DNA of 64,000 nt from Paraglaciecola sp. (GTDB lineage: Bacteria > Pseudomonadota > Gammaproteobacteria > Enterobacterales > Alteromonadaceae). Shown one piece after another: positions 1 through 9,254 of the stretch. The translations under genes and the position numbers were made by a program. Under the pieces are notes generated by a model. It was not told the origin of the DNA, ran no database searches, and was given only the letters and a program-made list of their open reading frames with translations. How positions within the stretch are numbered: position 1 is the first letter of the stretch; every line of letters starts with the position of its first letter. The DNA is taken from the NCBI GenBank assembly GCA_009993955.1, contig JAACSL010000001.1, positions 248,001 to 312,000 on the forward strand. Reading direction: 5' to 3'.

Positions 1-510
1 TATCAAACAGACAATCAATTATCAGAAAAATATTTGCAAGTCCGCGCTGTGACCACGGTGACGGCGAAGCCGATGGCACTGATGGCGCTACTTAATGATA
101 TCGAACAAGCGCCCAAGTGGATTGCAAATTGTATAGATGTCAAAATTCTTGCATCGCCCTCGCCCACTAGTTTTGTGGTGCAAAGCGTATTTTCTGCTCC
201 TTGGCCACTTAAAAATCGCGATATGATCACCTATTCGCTATCTGACATTGAAAATGACAATCTGGTGATTACCATCACGGATGTTGGCGCACAGTATCCA
301 GCCAATGCAGACATAGTGAGAATGACACAGGTCAGCGGTGAATGGCGAGTTCAGCAAGTGACAGCGGAAACGGTGGAAATAAGTTATCAAGGAAGCGGTG
401 ATCCGGCAGGCAATATTCCGACTTGGCTAGCCAATAAAGTATTGGTTGACTCAACCTATCAAACCTTTATTAACTTGAGTCAAATTATTGAAAAAGACAA
501 ATATCAATAA
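1..510 (+). CDS. START-domain protein, C-terminal part (5' end outside window)
   Basis: The reading frame is open from the first base, so the gene starts upstream. The track's start at 34 is only an internal TTG. About 169 residues are visible. They resemble the START/SRPBCC lipid-binding fold: an N-terminal stretch with 'APKWIANC', a central 'WPLKNRDMI' segment typical of START-domain proteins, and a C-terminal helix ending in 'YQTFINLSQII'. Members of this fold bind lipids or other hydrophobic ligands in a deep pocket; the ligand here is unknown. Any signal peptide would lie outside the window. Confidence 0.7.
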   Translation, partial: YQTDNQLSEKYLQVRAVTTVTAKPMALMALLNDIEQAPKWIANCIDVKILASPSPTSFVVQSVFSAPWPLKNRDMITYSLSDIENDNLVITITDVGAQYPANADIVRMTQVSGEWRVQQVTAETVEISYQGSGDPAGNIPTWLANKVLVDSTYQTFINLSQIIEKDKYQ

Positions 511-639
511 TCAGCTTTTTTTGGGCAAGGGTAAATAACCGCAAGATATAAAAACAAACAATTTCATAATGTAATAACACATACAAAATGAAAAGCTCAA
601 CCATAATTAGGCTGAAAGAATTAGCTTAGTGGCTTGAGT

Positions 640-1501
640 ATGTGGCATTTTATCAGTGACGAAATATCTACCAATATCAATTCTGAGTTTATCTGCGATG
701 ACATCAGAGATATTGGTACAGACAATAAAAAAGAGACATTTAGAATTTCTGATGGTCGTCTCCGTTTTTTTGTGAAAGTAGGTGAAACAAGTCGACTGAG
801 TCATTTCAAAGCAGAAATCGAAGGCTTAGAACATCTGCAAAAAACGCAACTGTTTAAAATTCCAAATGTGATTTGTTCGGGTATTGTCGGCGATAAAAGT
901 TTTTTAGTGTTGGAGTTTTTATCATTGAGCGCAGGGACCAGCGCAACATGGCAGCATGTTTGGTCACGCTTTAGCTTTGCAGCACAAAAATTATTACCAA
1001 AACATGTATGGCTGGCAGGAAGATAATTTTATTGGATTGACACCGCAAGCCAATCAATGGCACAAAAAATGGTCAACCTTTTTCGCGGAACAACGCATTG
1101 GTTACCAACTACAATTGCTTGCTGAGCGAGGTGAGCCAATCTGTGACATAGATAAAGCAGTAGAAGCAGTCAGTCGTTTACTAAAAGGCCATGCACCGCT
1201 CGCATCAATGTTGCACGGTGACCTTTGGCAAGGAAATATTGGTTTTCATAAAGACAAACCCACGATCTTTGACCCAGCATTTTATTACGGTGATCGTGAA
1301 ACCGATATCGCTATGACAGAATTGTTTAGTCGCTTTCATGATGATTTTTATCAAGCGTATCAAGATCAATGGCCTCTCGATGAGGGTTATGCTTATCGAA
1401 AACCGGTTTACCAACTTTATCATGTATTAAACCACGCTCTGATGTTTGGGGGGCACTACGCCGATTCAGCTAAAGCAATGCTGAAAAATATGGATTTATA
1501 A
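640..1501 (+). pseudogene. Fructosamine kinase family protein (YniA-like), frameshifted
   Basis: Two overlapping frames together make one protein of the fructosamine/ketosamine-3-kinase family, which phosphorylates sugar adducts on proteins. The first frame (ATG 640, 'MWHFISDEIS', matching the family's usual MW start) carries the N-lobe with 'FFVKVGE' and 'FLVLEFL'. The second frame carries 'GWQEDNFIG', the catalytic-loop 'LHGDLWQGN' and 'IFDPAFYYGDRETD', and ends 'PVYQLYHVLNHALMFGG' as in YniA. The join lies near 958, where skipping one base turns 'WQHVW' into 'WQH-FGHALALQH', the expected helix. One extra base near 955-961 breaks the gene. It is either a real pseudogene or an assembly error; every family motif is otherwise intact. 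The track's TTG start at 634 looks less likely than ATG 640. Confidence 0.85.
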
Positions 1502-1546
1502 TACAAGCCCGCTATATGCTTAATGTTTTTGTGAGGTGTATAGATT

Positions 1547-2293
1547 GTGACAGCAAACAAAGTCATGTTCATTACTGGTGCAGCCAAGCGCTTAGGTGCT
1601 TTTAATGCTGTTTTTTTTCATCAAGCCGGTTGGAACATCGTACTGCACTACAATCAATCCGCAGCGCCTGCGGTAAATCTTGCCGACAAACTTAATCAGC
1701 AACGGCCAGACTCTGTCAAATTGGTGCAAGGTTCGTTTAATAGCCTGCTTGATATTGAACAAGTTGGCGACGATGCTGTTGCCGCATTTGGTCGCTTAGA
1801 TTGTTTACTCAACAATGCTTCTGCGTTTTATGCCACCCCAATAGGCAGCATTGATGAGCAAGATTGGACGGCATTGGTAGGCAGTAATATGCAGGCGCCG
1901 CTGTTTCTCGCACAACGCTGTGTGCATGCACTCAAAGAGACACAGGGTAATATCATTAACATGGTCGATATTCATGCATTGCGACCATTGCAAAAACACA
2001 GTTTATATTGCATGGCCAAAGCTGCTTTAGTCAGTATGACTTACTCCCTCGCTCAGGAATTGGCTCCACTTGTGCGAGTAAACGGTATTGCCCCAGGTGC
2101 GATTTTGTGGCCAGAAACAGCCCTAGGGGATGAGCAAAAAAGCGAAATATTGAAACACATCCCCTTGCAGCAACTTGGCAGTGAAAAAGACATTGCCCAA
2201 GGCATCGAATACTTACTCAATGCAAATTACGTAACGGGACAAATTTTAGCCATAGATGGCGGCAGAAGCATCGCATCTCAGGGACAATTATAA
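1547..2293 (+). CDS. Pteridine reductase (PTR1/FolM-type SDR)
   Basis: This is a short-chain dehydrogenase of 248 residues, the usual length. The N-terminal 'TGAAKRLG' is the TGxxxRxG variant of the NADPH-binding loop that marks pteridine reductases. 'LLNNAS' follows near residue 90, and the catalytic Tyr-Lys pair is in 'YCMAKAAL'. 'VNGIAPGAILWPE' and 'GQILAIDGG' complete the fold. Family members reduce dihydrobiopterin, dihydromonapterin or dihydrofolate with NADPH in the cytoplasm. The start is GTG 1547, with a GAGG ribosome site about ten bases upstream. The following small zinc-ribbon gene may be co-transcribed. The exact pterin substrate cannot be read from the sequence. Confidence 0.85.
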   Translation: MTANKVMFITGAAKRLGAFNAVFFHQAGWNIVLHYNQSAAPAVNLADKLNQQRPDSVKLVQGSFNSLLDIEQVGDDAVAAFGRLDCLLNNASAFYATPIGSIDEQDWTALVGSNMQAPLFLAQRCVHALKETQGNIINMVDIHALRPLQKHSLYCMAKAALVSMTYSLAQELAPLVRVNGIAPGAILWPETALGDEQKSEILKHIPLQQLGSEKDIAQGIEYLLNANYVTGQILAIDGGRSIASQGQL

Positions 2294-2350
2294 TGTTGTA
2301 CGCCATCACGTTTCTGCACAATGATGGAAAATATAAACCAAGAGGTTAAT

Positions 2351-2551
2351 ATGAACGTTAAACATACCAGCATAACCTGCCCCCATTGTGGGCACCCCAT
2401 GCATATCGAACTAGATTTTAGCGCCGGCGATCAAGACTACTATGAAGAATGTGCAAACTGTTGTGAATCCATTCACTTAAACATGCACATCAATGAACTG
2501 CGGCGAAAGGTGGAATTGGCAGTGAGTGCCGATGACGAACAATTATATTGA
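2351..2551 (+). CDS. CPXCG motif-containing cysteine-rich protein
   Basis: A 66-residue protein with two cysteine pairs, 'CPHCG' near residue 10 and 'CANCC' near residue 36, followed by an acidic C-terminal helix. This matches the small CPXCG zinc-ribbon family of gammaproteobacteria, whose function is unknown; metal binding is inferred from the cysteines. I prefer ATG 2351 over the track's 2321 because an AGAGG ribosome site sits just upstream and family members begin close to the first CPxCG. It lies 57 bases after the pteridine reductase and is followed closely by the lipoprotein gene. Confidence 0.8.
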   Translation: MNVKHTSITCPHCGHPMHIELDFSAGDQDYYEECANCCESIHLNMHINELRRKVELAVSADDEQLY

Positions 2552-2572
2552 GAAAGCCCTCTGATTAGCTAT

Positions 2573-3586
2573 TTGAAAATACTTCTCATCATTTTGATGG
2601 GACTTATCAGTGCGTGTGATTCGTCACCACAACTGGCCAAGGATTTAGAAACTTACCAGCAACGCCTGTCAAACGTGCTTTCATCTCCCACACCCCATTT
2701 TATTCCAGCTCTATTGCCTGCCTATCCGACACTCACCTCACTCGGTGATGACACACCGGACATACTCATTAAACTACATGAATTTACCGACTTACAGTAT
2801 TGTCAATTGGCCACTCTCATCGCCCAGCGCAACACAACACTTGGCAAACTCCAACTGCCGTCAACACGTTTTATCTACGAAAAAAAACTCCTTTATGCTT
2901 TGCAAACTTGTATTGCATTAAGTGATGAACCCGCTTTGCGGGAAAAGTTACAGAGTTGGTATGCACATAAACATGACAATCTTCCGTTTGCTTGGGCATC
3001 CATGCTGCAAAAAAGCCCAGAAATAAAACAAGCCTTATCGCGTAACGCAAATTTTATCAGCGGGACGGAGCAAGATGGATTACAAACAAGTCTTGCTGCA
3101 CTGCAATATTTATTCAAGGTGCAAACGAGCGATGATATAGATAGCACGGTGTTAGAAGAGCACTGGAAAACACTTGCACAGGATGCTTTTCTGGCGAAGT
3201 TATGGCGAACACAAATTTTACTCACACAAAACTTAGCAACCACCACCAAATGGCTAGAAGGGCTAAATGTCACGGCTTATTGCCAAGCCAAGACTCCACC
3301 CAAAAAAGTAGACTATTTGAGTAACGTATTTCGCATGTATTTCATCGAAAAAATTCAGCCTGTCGCCACGCAAATTAATTATTACCACTATCAAGTGAGT
3401 CCAATCTTAGACCGTTTTCTCACACACGCTGCACTGTCGGATGCCTTTAAACACTACATCTCTGAGCAGCATCAAGTTGGTTTCCACGCATACCAGACAA
3501 CGATGCAAGCGCACATTCATTTTTGGCAAACGTTATTCAAAGTCTGCGATATTTCACCGACTCAACTCATCGCGACATCCGCTTAA
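2573..3586 (+). CDS. DUF3080-type lipoprotein
   Basis: A 337-residue protein beginning with a lipoprotein signal: 'LKILLIILMGLISAC', with Cys at about residue 15 in an ISAC lipobox. The mature part is mostly helical, without recognisable catalytic motifs, and starts 'ETYQQRLSNVL'. Length, lipobox and this opening fit the DUF3080 family known from alteromonads, vibrios and Shewanella. Function is unknown; it should be anchored in the inner or outer membrane facing the periplasm. The start codon is TTG and the ribosome site is weak, so the start is less certain than the frame. Its stop overlaps the end of the convergent GMC oxidoreductase gene by four bases. Confidence 0.7.
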   Translation: MKILLIILMGLISACDSSPQLAKDLETYQQRLSNVLSSPTPHFIPALLPAYPTLTSLGDDTPDILIKLHEFTDLQYCQLATLIAQRNTTLGKLQLPSTRFIYEKKLLYALQTCIALSDEPALREKLQSWYAHKHDNLPFAWASMLQKSPEIKQALSRNANFISGTEQDGLQTSLAALQYLFKVQTSDDIDSTVLEEHWKTLAQDAFLAKLWRTQILLTQNLATTTKWLEGLNVTAYCQAKTPPKKVDYLSNVFRMYFIEKIQPVATQINYYHYQVSPILDRFLTHAALSDAFKHYISEQHQVGFHAYQTTMQAHIHFWQTLFKVCDISPTQLIATSA

Positions 3587-5307
3587 AGTTTACCATCAGG
3601 GTCGGGTGAAATACCGGTTATCCCTTCCGCAACCCGTTCAGATAAGGCAGAAATAGTCGCCACAGGATTCGCCCCCACTGCCGTGGGCAATAAAGAGCCG
3701 TCCGCTACATACAAACCACAATAGCCAAATACTTGGCCAAAGGTACTGAGTTCTGCACTGGTTACGCCCTTTGCTGCACTATCCGCAATTCTGCAACCAC
3801 CCAAGGCGTGTACAGTGACATTATGACGCATTGGCCACAGCATGTTGGGTAAAGGAAAAAACGCTTTGGCGTAGGCCCACGATTTGAAGCGCTTGCCCAT
3901 GTTCATAATTGCTTGGTACAGGGGCATATTTTGCTCGTAAGGCCAGGTGATATTGAGTTTGCCCGTACTTTCTAACTGCAGTTTGCCAGCACTATTATCA
4001 ATCCCCATGCAAAGCAAAACGGCCGTGGTATAGGATGCATCATTTTTAAGTACCTCCCGAAAAACATAACCAATCCGCCCAGTACTCACGCCACGAACAA
4101 AACGATTGAATAGACTTTTCAGCATTTGCCATATCCCAGAAAGATGCACTATGCCTGGTTTCAACCCTTCGGTGTACCAAGCTGCAAAGTTAGGGAAGCT
4201 CGCATCTTCTAATATGTAAGCTTGTTTAGGGTCAAATTTATCATACAAGTTGTAATCAATTTTTTGAGTGATGACCGGACCATAATTAGGGTCAGCCGGT
4301 TTTTTACCATCCACAACAAACGATAAAAAGTCACCGTTGCCCGAAAAGTGTTGGCCAAGTTGCGAACTGATGTTTGGCAGACTGCCAAGCACATCACGAC
4401 AGCGCAATAATAATTCATTGGTGCCTAGGGTACCCGCACTCACCACCACTCTTTGGCAGGTGGCTTGTCGTTGAACTTTTTTTGCTTGCAAGTCTAACCA
4501 CATTACCTTGTAACCATGGCTACCATCTGCTTGGCTATCCTCTGCTCCGGCTGCATTTAATGGGATAATTTGCTCCACTAGCGCATGTGTGGTGATTTGG
4601 GCTTTGTATTGATGTTCTGCCACATACAAATAATTTAAGTCAGTGGTATTTTTTGAATGGGTATTGCAACCAACATCACATTCTGCGCAGTAAACACAAG
4701 AGGTTTGCACTGCACCATAACGATTTTTTTCTTGCAAACCGATGTCTAGCGGTCGAGTGAAGTCATTACCAAAAAATACATTGATATCGACCAACTCGGA
4801 TTTGCGTCCCTCATGTTGGGCGAATTCTGCAAACAATTCAGTACGGACTACTTTACGCCGAGGATCGTCAGTTTGCGGCACCGGCCGTGCCCCTAACACT
4901 GATTTTGCCGCCTGATAATAAGGCTGTAGTGTTTCCTTTTTACACGTGGCTGGCCAACGTTCATCAAAAATATGCTCAGGGGGTTGCAAGAATACATTGG
5001 CATAAATCAGAGAACCGCCACCTAAGCCCGCACCAACCACTGCATCCATATGCCCGAAACTGCGAATATCAAACAGGCCAAACATTTCCTTGCTGCCCGC
5101 ATTTTTAGCATCCGGATCTTTTTCATCCACTACGTTCCAGAAATTATTGGCCATATCGTGTGGCGTCCGAGGAAATGATCCCATGGGATAGCGTCTACCA
5201 CGTTCCAAAACTAACACTTTGCCCGGCCACTTTTTTGACAACCGGCAAGCATTGATGGCGCCGCCAAATCCACTACCAATAACGATGGCTTCAAAATCCA
5301 ATTGCAT
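3583..5307 (-). CDS. GMC family oxidoreductase (cholesterol-oxidase-like)
   Basis: 574 residues. The N-terminal FAD-binding 'VIGSGFGGA' is at residues 9-17, with 'LERGRRYPMG' shortly after and 'GAGLGGGSLIYANV' near residue 90. A four-cysteine segment, 'CVYCAECDVGC', lies near residue 205. The C-terminal active-site region has 'VHALGGCRIAD' and 'ANPVATISAL'. This pattern fits the cholesterol-oxidase branch of the glucose-methanol-choline family, flavoenzymes that oxidise alcohols. The cysteine segment is common in large bacterial members and might hold a metal. It is the last gene of a four-gene minus-strand cluster (hydrolase, ADC-like, patatin, GMC), 39 bases after the patatin gene. The substrate is unknown; a sterol or other lipid alcohol is an inference from context. 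Confidence 0.85.
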   Translation of the reverse strand: MQLDFEAIVIGSGFGGAINACRLSKKWPGKVLVLERGRRYPMGSFPRTPHDMANNFWNVVDEKDPDAKNAGSKEMFGLFDIRSFGHMDAVVGAGLGGGSLIYANVFLQPPEHIFDERWPATCKKETLQPYYQAAKSVLGARPVPQTDDPRRKVVRTELFAEFAQHEGRKSELVDINVFFGNDFTRPLDIGLQEKNRYGAVQTSCVYCAECDVGCNTHSKNTTDLNYLYVAEHQYKAQITTHALVEQIIPLNAAGAEDSQADGSHGYKVMWLDLQAKKVQRQATCQRVVVSAGTLGTNELLLRCRDVLGSLPNISSQLGQHFSGNGDFLSFVVDGKKPADPNYGPVITQKIDYNLYDKFDPKQAYILEDASFPNFAAWYTEGLKPGIVHLSGIWQMLKSLFNRFVRGVSTGRIGYVFREVLKNDASYTTAVLLCMGIDNSAGKLQLESTGKLNITWPYEQNMPLYQAIMNMGKRFKSWAYAKAFFPLPNMLWPMRHNVTVHALGGCRIADSAAKGVTSAELSTFGQVFGYCGLYVADGSLLPTAVGANPVATISALSERVAEGITGISPDPDGKL

Positions 5308-5346
5308 AGTTGCTTCCTTTTGAAATCAAACGAGTATTTTTTTAAA

Positions 5347-6918
5347 TTACTTGGCTAATTTAACGTAGCTATCCCACAACTCACCCATGAAAAATTGTCC
5401 GAATTTAATCACTGTTGCTACCTTGTCTATACTTGAATCCGCATTTAATACTTTAATGGTAGAGACCAGTTTTAATAAATCCGTCACCCCCAAAGTTAAG
5501 ATGCCTGCACCAACAATTTCTCCTTCTTTGCTGTCGCCTTTATGCAGGGTAGTAAATAAAGTCGTGGTATCTGTCCACAAATCAAAACCCGCATCATCTT
5601 TGACTTCTTTTTTACCGGCTAAATAGTAATTTTGTTGTTGATGGCTAAAACCCAATTCGTACACCATCAACTTCATGCCTGGCTGTTCATCCGGATAAAA
5701 CAAATTAAAGACTCCAGAATGCGCCATCATGCCCATGCCAAATGGTGTAAAATCAATGGTGCCGGACAAGCGACCAGTGTGCTGCCCGTCTTTAATAAAA
5801 TGATTGATATCATCGATGTCTACTTGTGCATGCATGGCCAATTCAAAGCCTTTGCGTTTACCCAAACTGCTGCCTTGTTTGGGATCAGTGGCAGCCAATG
5901 CAAAACCGCCCGACATCGTTTCTCTAAATTGCAAACCTAGCTTAGCTTCAGTCATTTTTGTTATATAGGGCTCCAGTGGAACCCCCTCCTTAGTATGGTG
6001 ATTTAAATATCGTTGCGCGTCTTGGTAACCCAACTTGATCAATTCAGCATGGGTGATTTGACCGCTGTACAATGCCGGGTCTAAAGGCAAAGGATGTGCT
6101 GGCTTGATAAGGTGCAAGACAATGGGCTTGGTACGGCCAAATACTGATTCTCCCCCCGCTATCCTGGCATTTATTTCTTTAATTTCGCGGATTTCGTTAT
6201 GCAAAGCCGCATTCGCACTCATTTCTAACATCTGCACATAACTGTCTAACACGCCGCTGCGATAGCGAGGAATATTCGCCAAAATCCAAATTAACCAGAT
6301 TTCATCTGCTCCCTGTCTCACCGCTTCGAGTAAATTAGCGTCTTGGATAAAGCCGGAATCCATGTACACCTGCTCATTAATTACAACGGGTTCAAATACT
6401 CCAGGCAAAGACATCCCAGCAATCAAAAAATCTTCAGATATGTGTTGATGGGGGACGACTTCATTGAGTTTCTGGCTAAAATTTCCAACGTTGAAGGTGC
6501 CTTGCATGCCTTCTACACTGCGGATTTTTGCGAAATCTATACCTAAATGCGGAAACACTTTGCTTCGAAATGCTTGGGCACTGCCAACACTTTCAAAATG
6601 GCCGATATCTAAGGCTTTTTGAAAGGGTAAAAATGCCACGGTATCCAACATCGACAGACTAGCCCAACGTGCGCACATCTCGTCAATGTGCAAGCCAGAG
6701 AACAACATAGCTAGGTTTAACGCCCCCCCCGACGTCGCATCAATATGACCAAATTTCAGATCATGGGCAAACAGACACTGCATCGCCCCAGCCGCGTAAG
6801 ACAAACGTAAACCACCGCCTGGTAAAACGAGTGAGCGCTTGATCCCTTGCTCACTTTTTAACAGGGTGCCACATGGTAAATTGTCAGTGAGTGCTGATTT
6901 TTGGTTGGCTTGAATCAT
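5347..6918 (-). CDS. Patatin-like phospholipase with C-terminal beta-rich domain
   Basis: The N-terminal half is a patatin fold: oxyanion loop 'LPGGGLRLSYAAGA', nucleophile elbow 'DATSGGALN' (Ala where the usual first Gly stands, Ser kept), and the catalytic Asp in 'VYMDSGFI' (DSG instead of DGG/DGA). The dyad is therefore present but its surroundings diverge. The last 170 or so residues form a separate domain with 'GTIDFTPFGMG', resembling the beta-rich module found beside GMC oxidoreductases in large fused proteins. I choose ATG 6918 (523 residues), seven bases after the stop of the upstream gene, rather than TTG 6948, which overlaps it. The likely role is acyl-ester hydrolysis on a lipid, working with the neighbouring enzymes. 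Confidence 0.8.
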   Translation of the reverse strand: MIQANQKSALTDNLPCGTLLKSEQGIKRSLVLPGGGLRLSYAAGAMQCLFAHDLKFGHIDATSGGALNLAMLFSGLHIDEMCARWASLSMLDTVAFLPFQKALDIGHFESVGSAQAFRSKVFPHLGIDFAKIRSVEGMQGTFNVGNFSQKLNEVVPHQHISEDFLIAGMSLPGVFEPVVINEQVYMDSGFIQDANLLEAVRQGADEIWLIWILANIPRYRSGVLDSYVQMLEMSANAALHNEIREIKEINARIAGGESVFGRTKPIVLHLIKPAHPLPLDPALYSGQITHAELIKLGYQDAQRYLNHHTKEGVPLEPYITKMTEAKLGLQFRETMSGGFALAATDPKQGSSLGKRKGFELAMHAQVDIDDINHFIKDGQHTGRLSGTIDFTPFGMGMMAHSGVFNLFYPDEQPGMKLMVYELGFSHQQQNYYLAGKKEVKDDAGFDLWTDTTTLFTTLHKGDSKEGEIVGAGILTLGVTDLLKLVSTIKVLNADSSIDKVATVIKFGQFFMGELWDSYVKLAK

Positions 6919-6925
6919 CACAGTT

Positions 6926-7804
6926 TCAGCTATGTTTGGCGGGCACAACCGCGCTGGGTGGGGCTAACCATGCTTCGCTTAAACCAAGATTTACCACTGA
7001 CTCCAGGCCCTCTGGCACTCGTTTAGGTCGTTGTTCTTCGGTTAAAAACCAACTTTCAATGTGGTCATCCAATACCCCATGAATACTGGGGATATAAACG
7101 GTGGCAAGCGGTGTTGATAGATTCAGGGCTTTTAAGGCTTGTAAACGTGGGTGGTCGCCAATCAGAAAACGTGCTTTTGCTTTAGAGAACAAGCTAAACC
7201 CTACTTTATTTTGTAGATATATGTCGGACTTCATGAGCATACCGCGGAAACTGCAATAATTTGATGCTTTGATCTTGAGTGGCCAAATAACCTTACTCGG
7301 CTTTTCAATCTCTATATAGGTAACTAGTTTACCGTCCAAATCGTACTGGCTGCTGGCAATCTTGCCATTGTCTTTGAAATCTAGGTTGGCCTGATGCTTT
7401 GGCATACCCCAAATACCTTTGCCACCTTTCACTGATATCTCTGAGGAAACAGGTAAATCAATCACATATTGTCCGGTTTTAAACCAACGTTGAAATACCG
7501 CTGGCAAAAAGCGTGGCGCGGGAGACTGACCGTGGGTGCAGGCAATAGCGATACTGTATTCAACATAGGCACCAATAGTGGTGTGTCGATAATCAATGAC
7601 AGTGATCACTAGTAGCGCATTTTTCCAGAGTATCAGCGGATGAATCCCCTTGGGTAAAAATTGCCGAGCCTGCTGGGGATCAACAGGGAAAACCGCCATT
7701 AATGCTGGGGAGTCAATGGCATCAACTGGCAAAGTAAATTCAATCCCATCAACCAATGCTTTTTGTTTGGTGTAGGCTGTTATTCTGTCGGGTATGAGTG
7801 CCAT
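6926..7804 (-). CDS. Acetoacetate decarboxylase family protein
   Basis: 292 residues with the acetoacetate-decarboxylase-like fold: 'FPVDPQQARQFLP' near residue 39, 'VITVIDYRHTTIGAYVEYSIAI' in the first half, and 'GIWGMPKHQANLDF' near the middle. In the family's enzymes a Lys forms a Schiff base with a beta-keto acid; the Lys of 'MPKHQ' is the candidate here. Many relatives are not true decarboxylases but act on larger keto-acid or lipid-like substrates. It sits 60 bases after the (restored) hydrolase end and just before the patatin gene, so it is very likely in the same transcript. Its exact reaction is unknown. Confidence 0.8.
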   Translation of the reverse strand: MALIPDRITAYTKQKALVDGIEFTLPVDAIDSPALMAVFPVDPQQARQFLPKGIHPLILWKNALLVITVIDYRHTTIGAYVEYSIAIACTHGQSPAPRFLPAVFQRWFKTGQYVIDLPVSSEISVKGGKGIWGMPKHQANLDFKDNGKIASSQYDLDGKLVTYIEIEKPSKVIWPLKIKASNYCSFRGMLMKSDIYLQNKVGFSLFSKAKARFLIGDHPRLQALKALNLSTPLATVYIPSIHGVLDDHIESWFLTEEQRPKRVPEGLESVVNLGLSEAWLAPPSAVVPAKHS

Positions 7805-7863
7805 GTAAAATCCCTCCGCTGTTCAAGTCCAGTTTTTATATTCATTGTTGATTTACATTCACG

Positions 7864-8912
7864 TCAATGCACAGCCAGTTCAGCCAAGATTGTGGGGAGC
7901 GTATCTCGCGCTGCATCTTTACCCATAAAAACATCGAGGTGGCTGTACTTTGGAAAAATGTGCAGGCTATGGGCTTTGTTAGAATGTTGGCACATAAAAG
8001 CGTAGCTTTTGACTTGGCTTTCTGGCAAAAAACATAAGTTTTTTCCCCCGCTAAAAATGCAAACCTAGCGTCAGTTTTTGGGGCTTGGCCAACAAAGCTA
8101 TGAGGTAACTGGCTGAAGTTATCTACACTGCTCAAAAATCCCTGCTGCACACACTCACGGATCTGTTTGAAAAATAACATGGGTACTTCGGCAAATTCTT
8201 GTTGCAACCAAGCATGTGTTTCTGCATTGATGTTTTCATGCCGCCAAAGTGCAGGACAACCACTGCCATAAACAAAACTCACTTGTTTACATACTGGGTT
8301 ATCACACTCATGATGACTTAGGTTCACCAGTAGACGCAGACTTTTTGCGATTAAGGTTGGCGCATGTAAACCCCATTGGGGATTCAAATAATCTGTCAAC
8401 TTGGCTACCAGTGGCACCATAAAACGTAATTTGGTGGCAGACCAAGCGGGTACGATGGGATGTAAAGAGACGGCATTGCTGACAATGGTATGCACCGCTG
8501 GGACTAAACCTGCCACCGCGGACATGGCAAAACTGGTGGAGCCCTGACAGTGAATAATGGCTTTTAGGCTCGTGGCGCCTGTTTCTTGCAAGATCTTGTT
8601 CACGGCAGCAGGATGGTCATATACCGCTGCCTGATCGAGGGTCCATTTGCTGGCTTTAAGATCTATGCTGGCACGCCAATTTTCTAACCAAACGTCATAC
8701 CCCTCTTCAATGAGCGCATCAACAATGGTGGTTTTTACAGGAGCGCGATAGATGTTGGCACGTACTCCAGCACCGTGCACAAGGATCACAGGCCCCTTCG
8801 AGATATTGTCAGGGTTGCGTACATTAATTAAATTTAATGCCATGCCGTCACCCGCTAAAAACGGCACGACTTTTTCTACATAGTGGTGTTGAGCGGCTTG
8901 CACATTATTCAT
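7864..8912 (-). pseudogene. Alpha/beta hydrolase of the GMC-associated type, frameshifted near C-terminus
   Basis: The N-terminal 'GPVILVHGAGVRANIY' and 'WLENWRASIDL' identify an alpha/beta hydrolase like those found beside, or fused to, cholesterol-oxidase-type enzymes. The nucleophile elbow reads 'IIHCQGST', placing Cys where most hydrolases have Ser. The track's ORF ends at 7842 after an odd tail. In the neighbouring frame, starting at the A6 run near 8035-8041, the expected end appears: 'NLCFLPES', then 'FPKYSHLDVFMGKDA' holding the catalytic His, stopping at 7864. One missing A therefore breaks the gene. It could be a real mutation, slippage at the A-run, or a sequencing error. It is the first gene of the minus-strand lipid cluster. 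Confidence 0.82.
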
Positions 8913-9254
8913 CCTGAAGTATGGCCACTGACAACAACCAGCTATATTGCATTGAAAAGCCGATTCAGTAGTTTTTTGTTATAGTCACAAAAAGCATAGT
9001 GCCTAGTTTGCAAACTGCCTAAATTTACTGTGTTTATTTTTTAACCAAACAGTATTTCTTGATCGTTAATGATTCACCCCTCAGAGATAAAGAGAATCGC
9101 CGGGAATTTATGCACCACAGCCAATATTTGCTGCATAATTGCGCGTTTAATCGCCCGCAGAGCTAGAGTTGTAAAAAAGCACTTGCACAGTGTAAACCCC
9201 ATCGTTATGATACGCGCCGTTTGAGGGCGTAGCCTCTCAAACCATAGTCTAAAT
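8913..9254. other. Intergenic region between the hydrolase and tRNA-Val
   Basis: 342 bases without a credible gene. The left part would hold the promoter of the minus-strand lipid cluster, though I could not fix one. The right part holds a strong plus-strand promoter for the tRNA (separate entry). The middle is AT-rich and shows no convincing repeat or conserved structure. Confidence 0.6.
9183..9211 (+). promoter_or_regulatory. Sigma-70 promoter of tRNA-Val
   Basis: -35 TTGCAC and -10 TATGAT are separated by exactly 17 bases. A GC-rich discriminator (ACGCGCC) follows, the pattern of stringently controlled stable-RNA promoters. Transcription would begin near 9218, about 37 bases before the mature tRNA. 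Confidence 0.75.
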
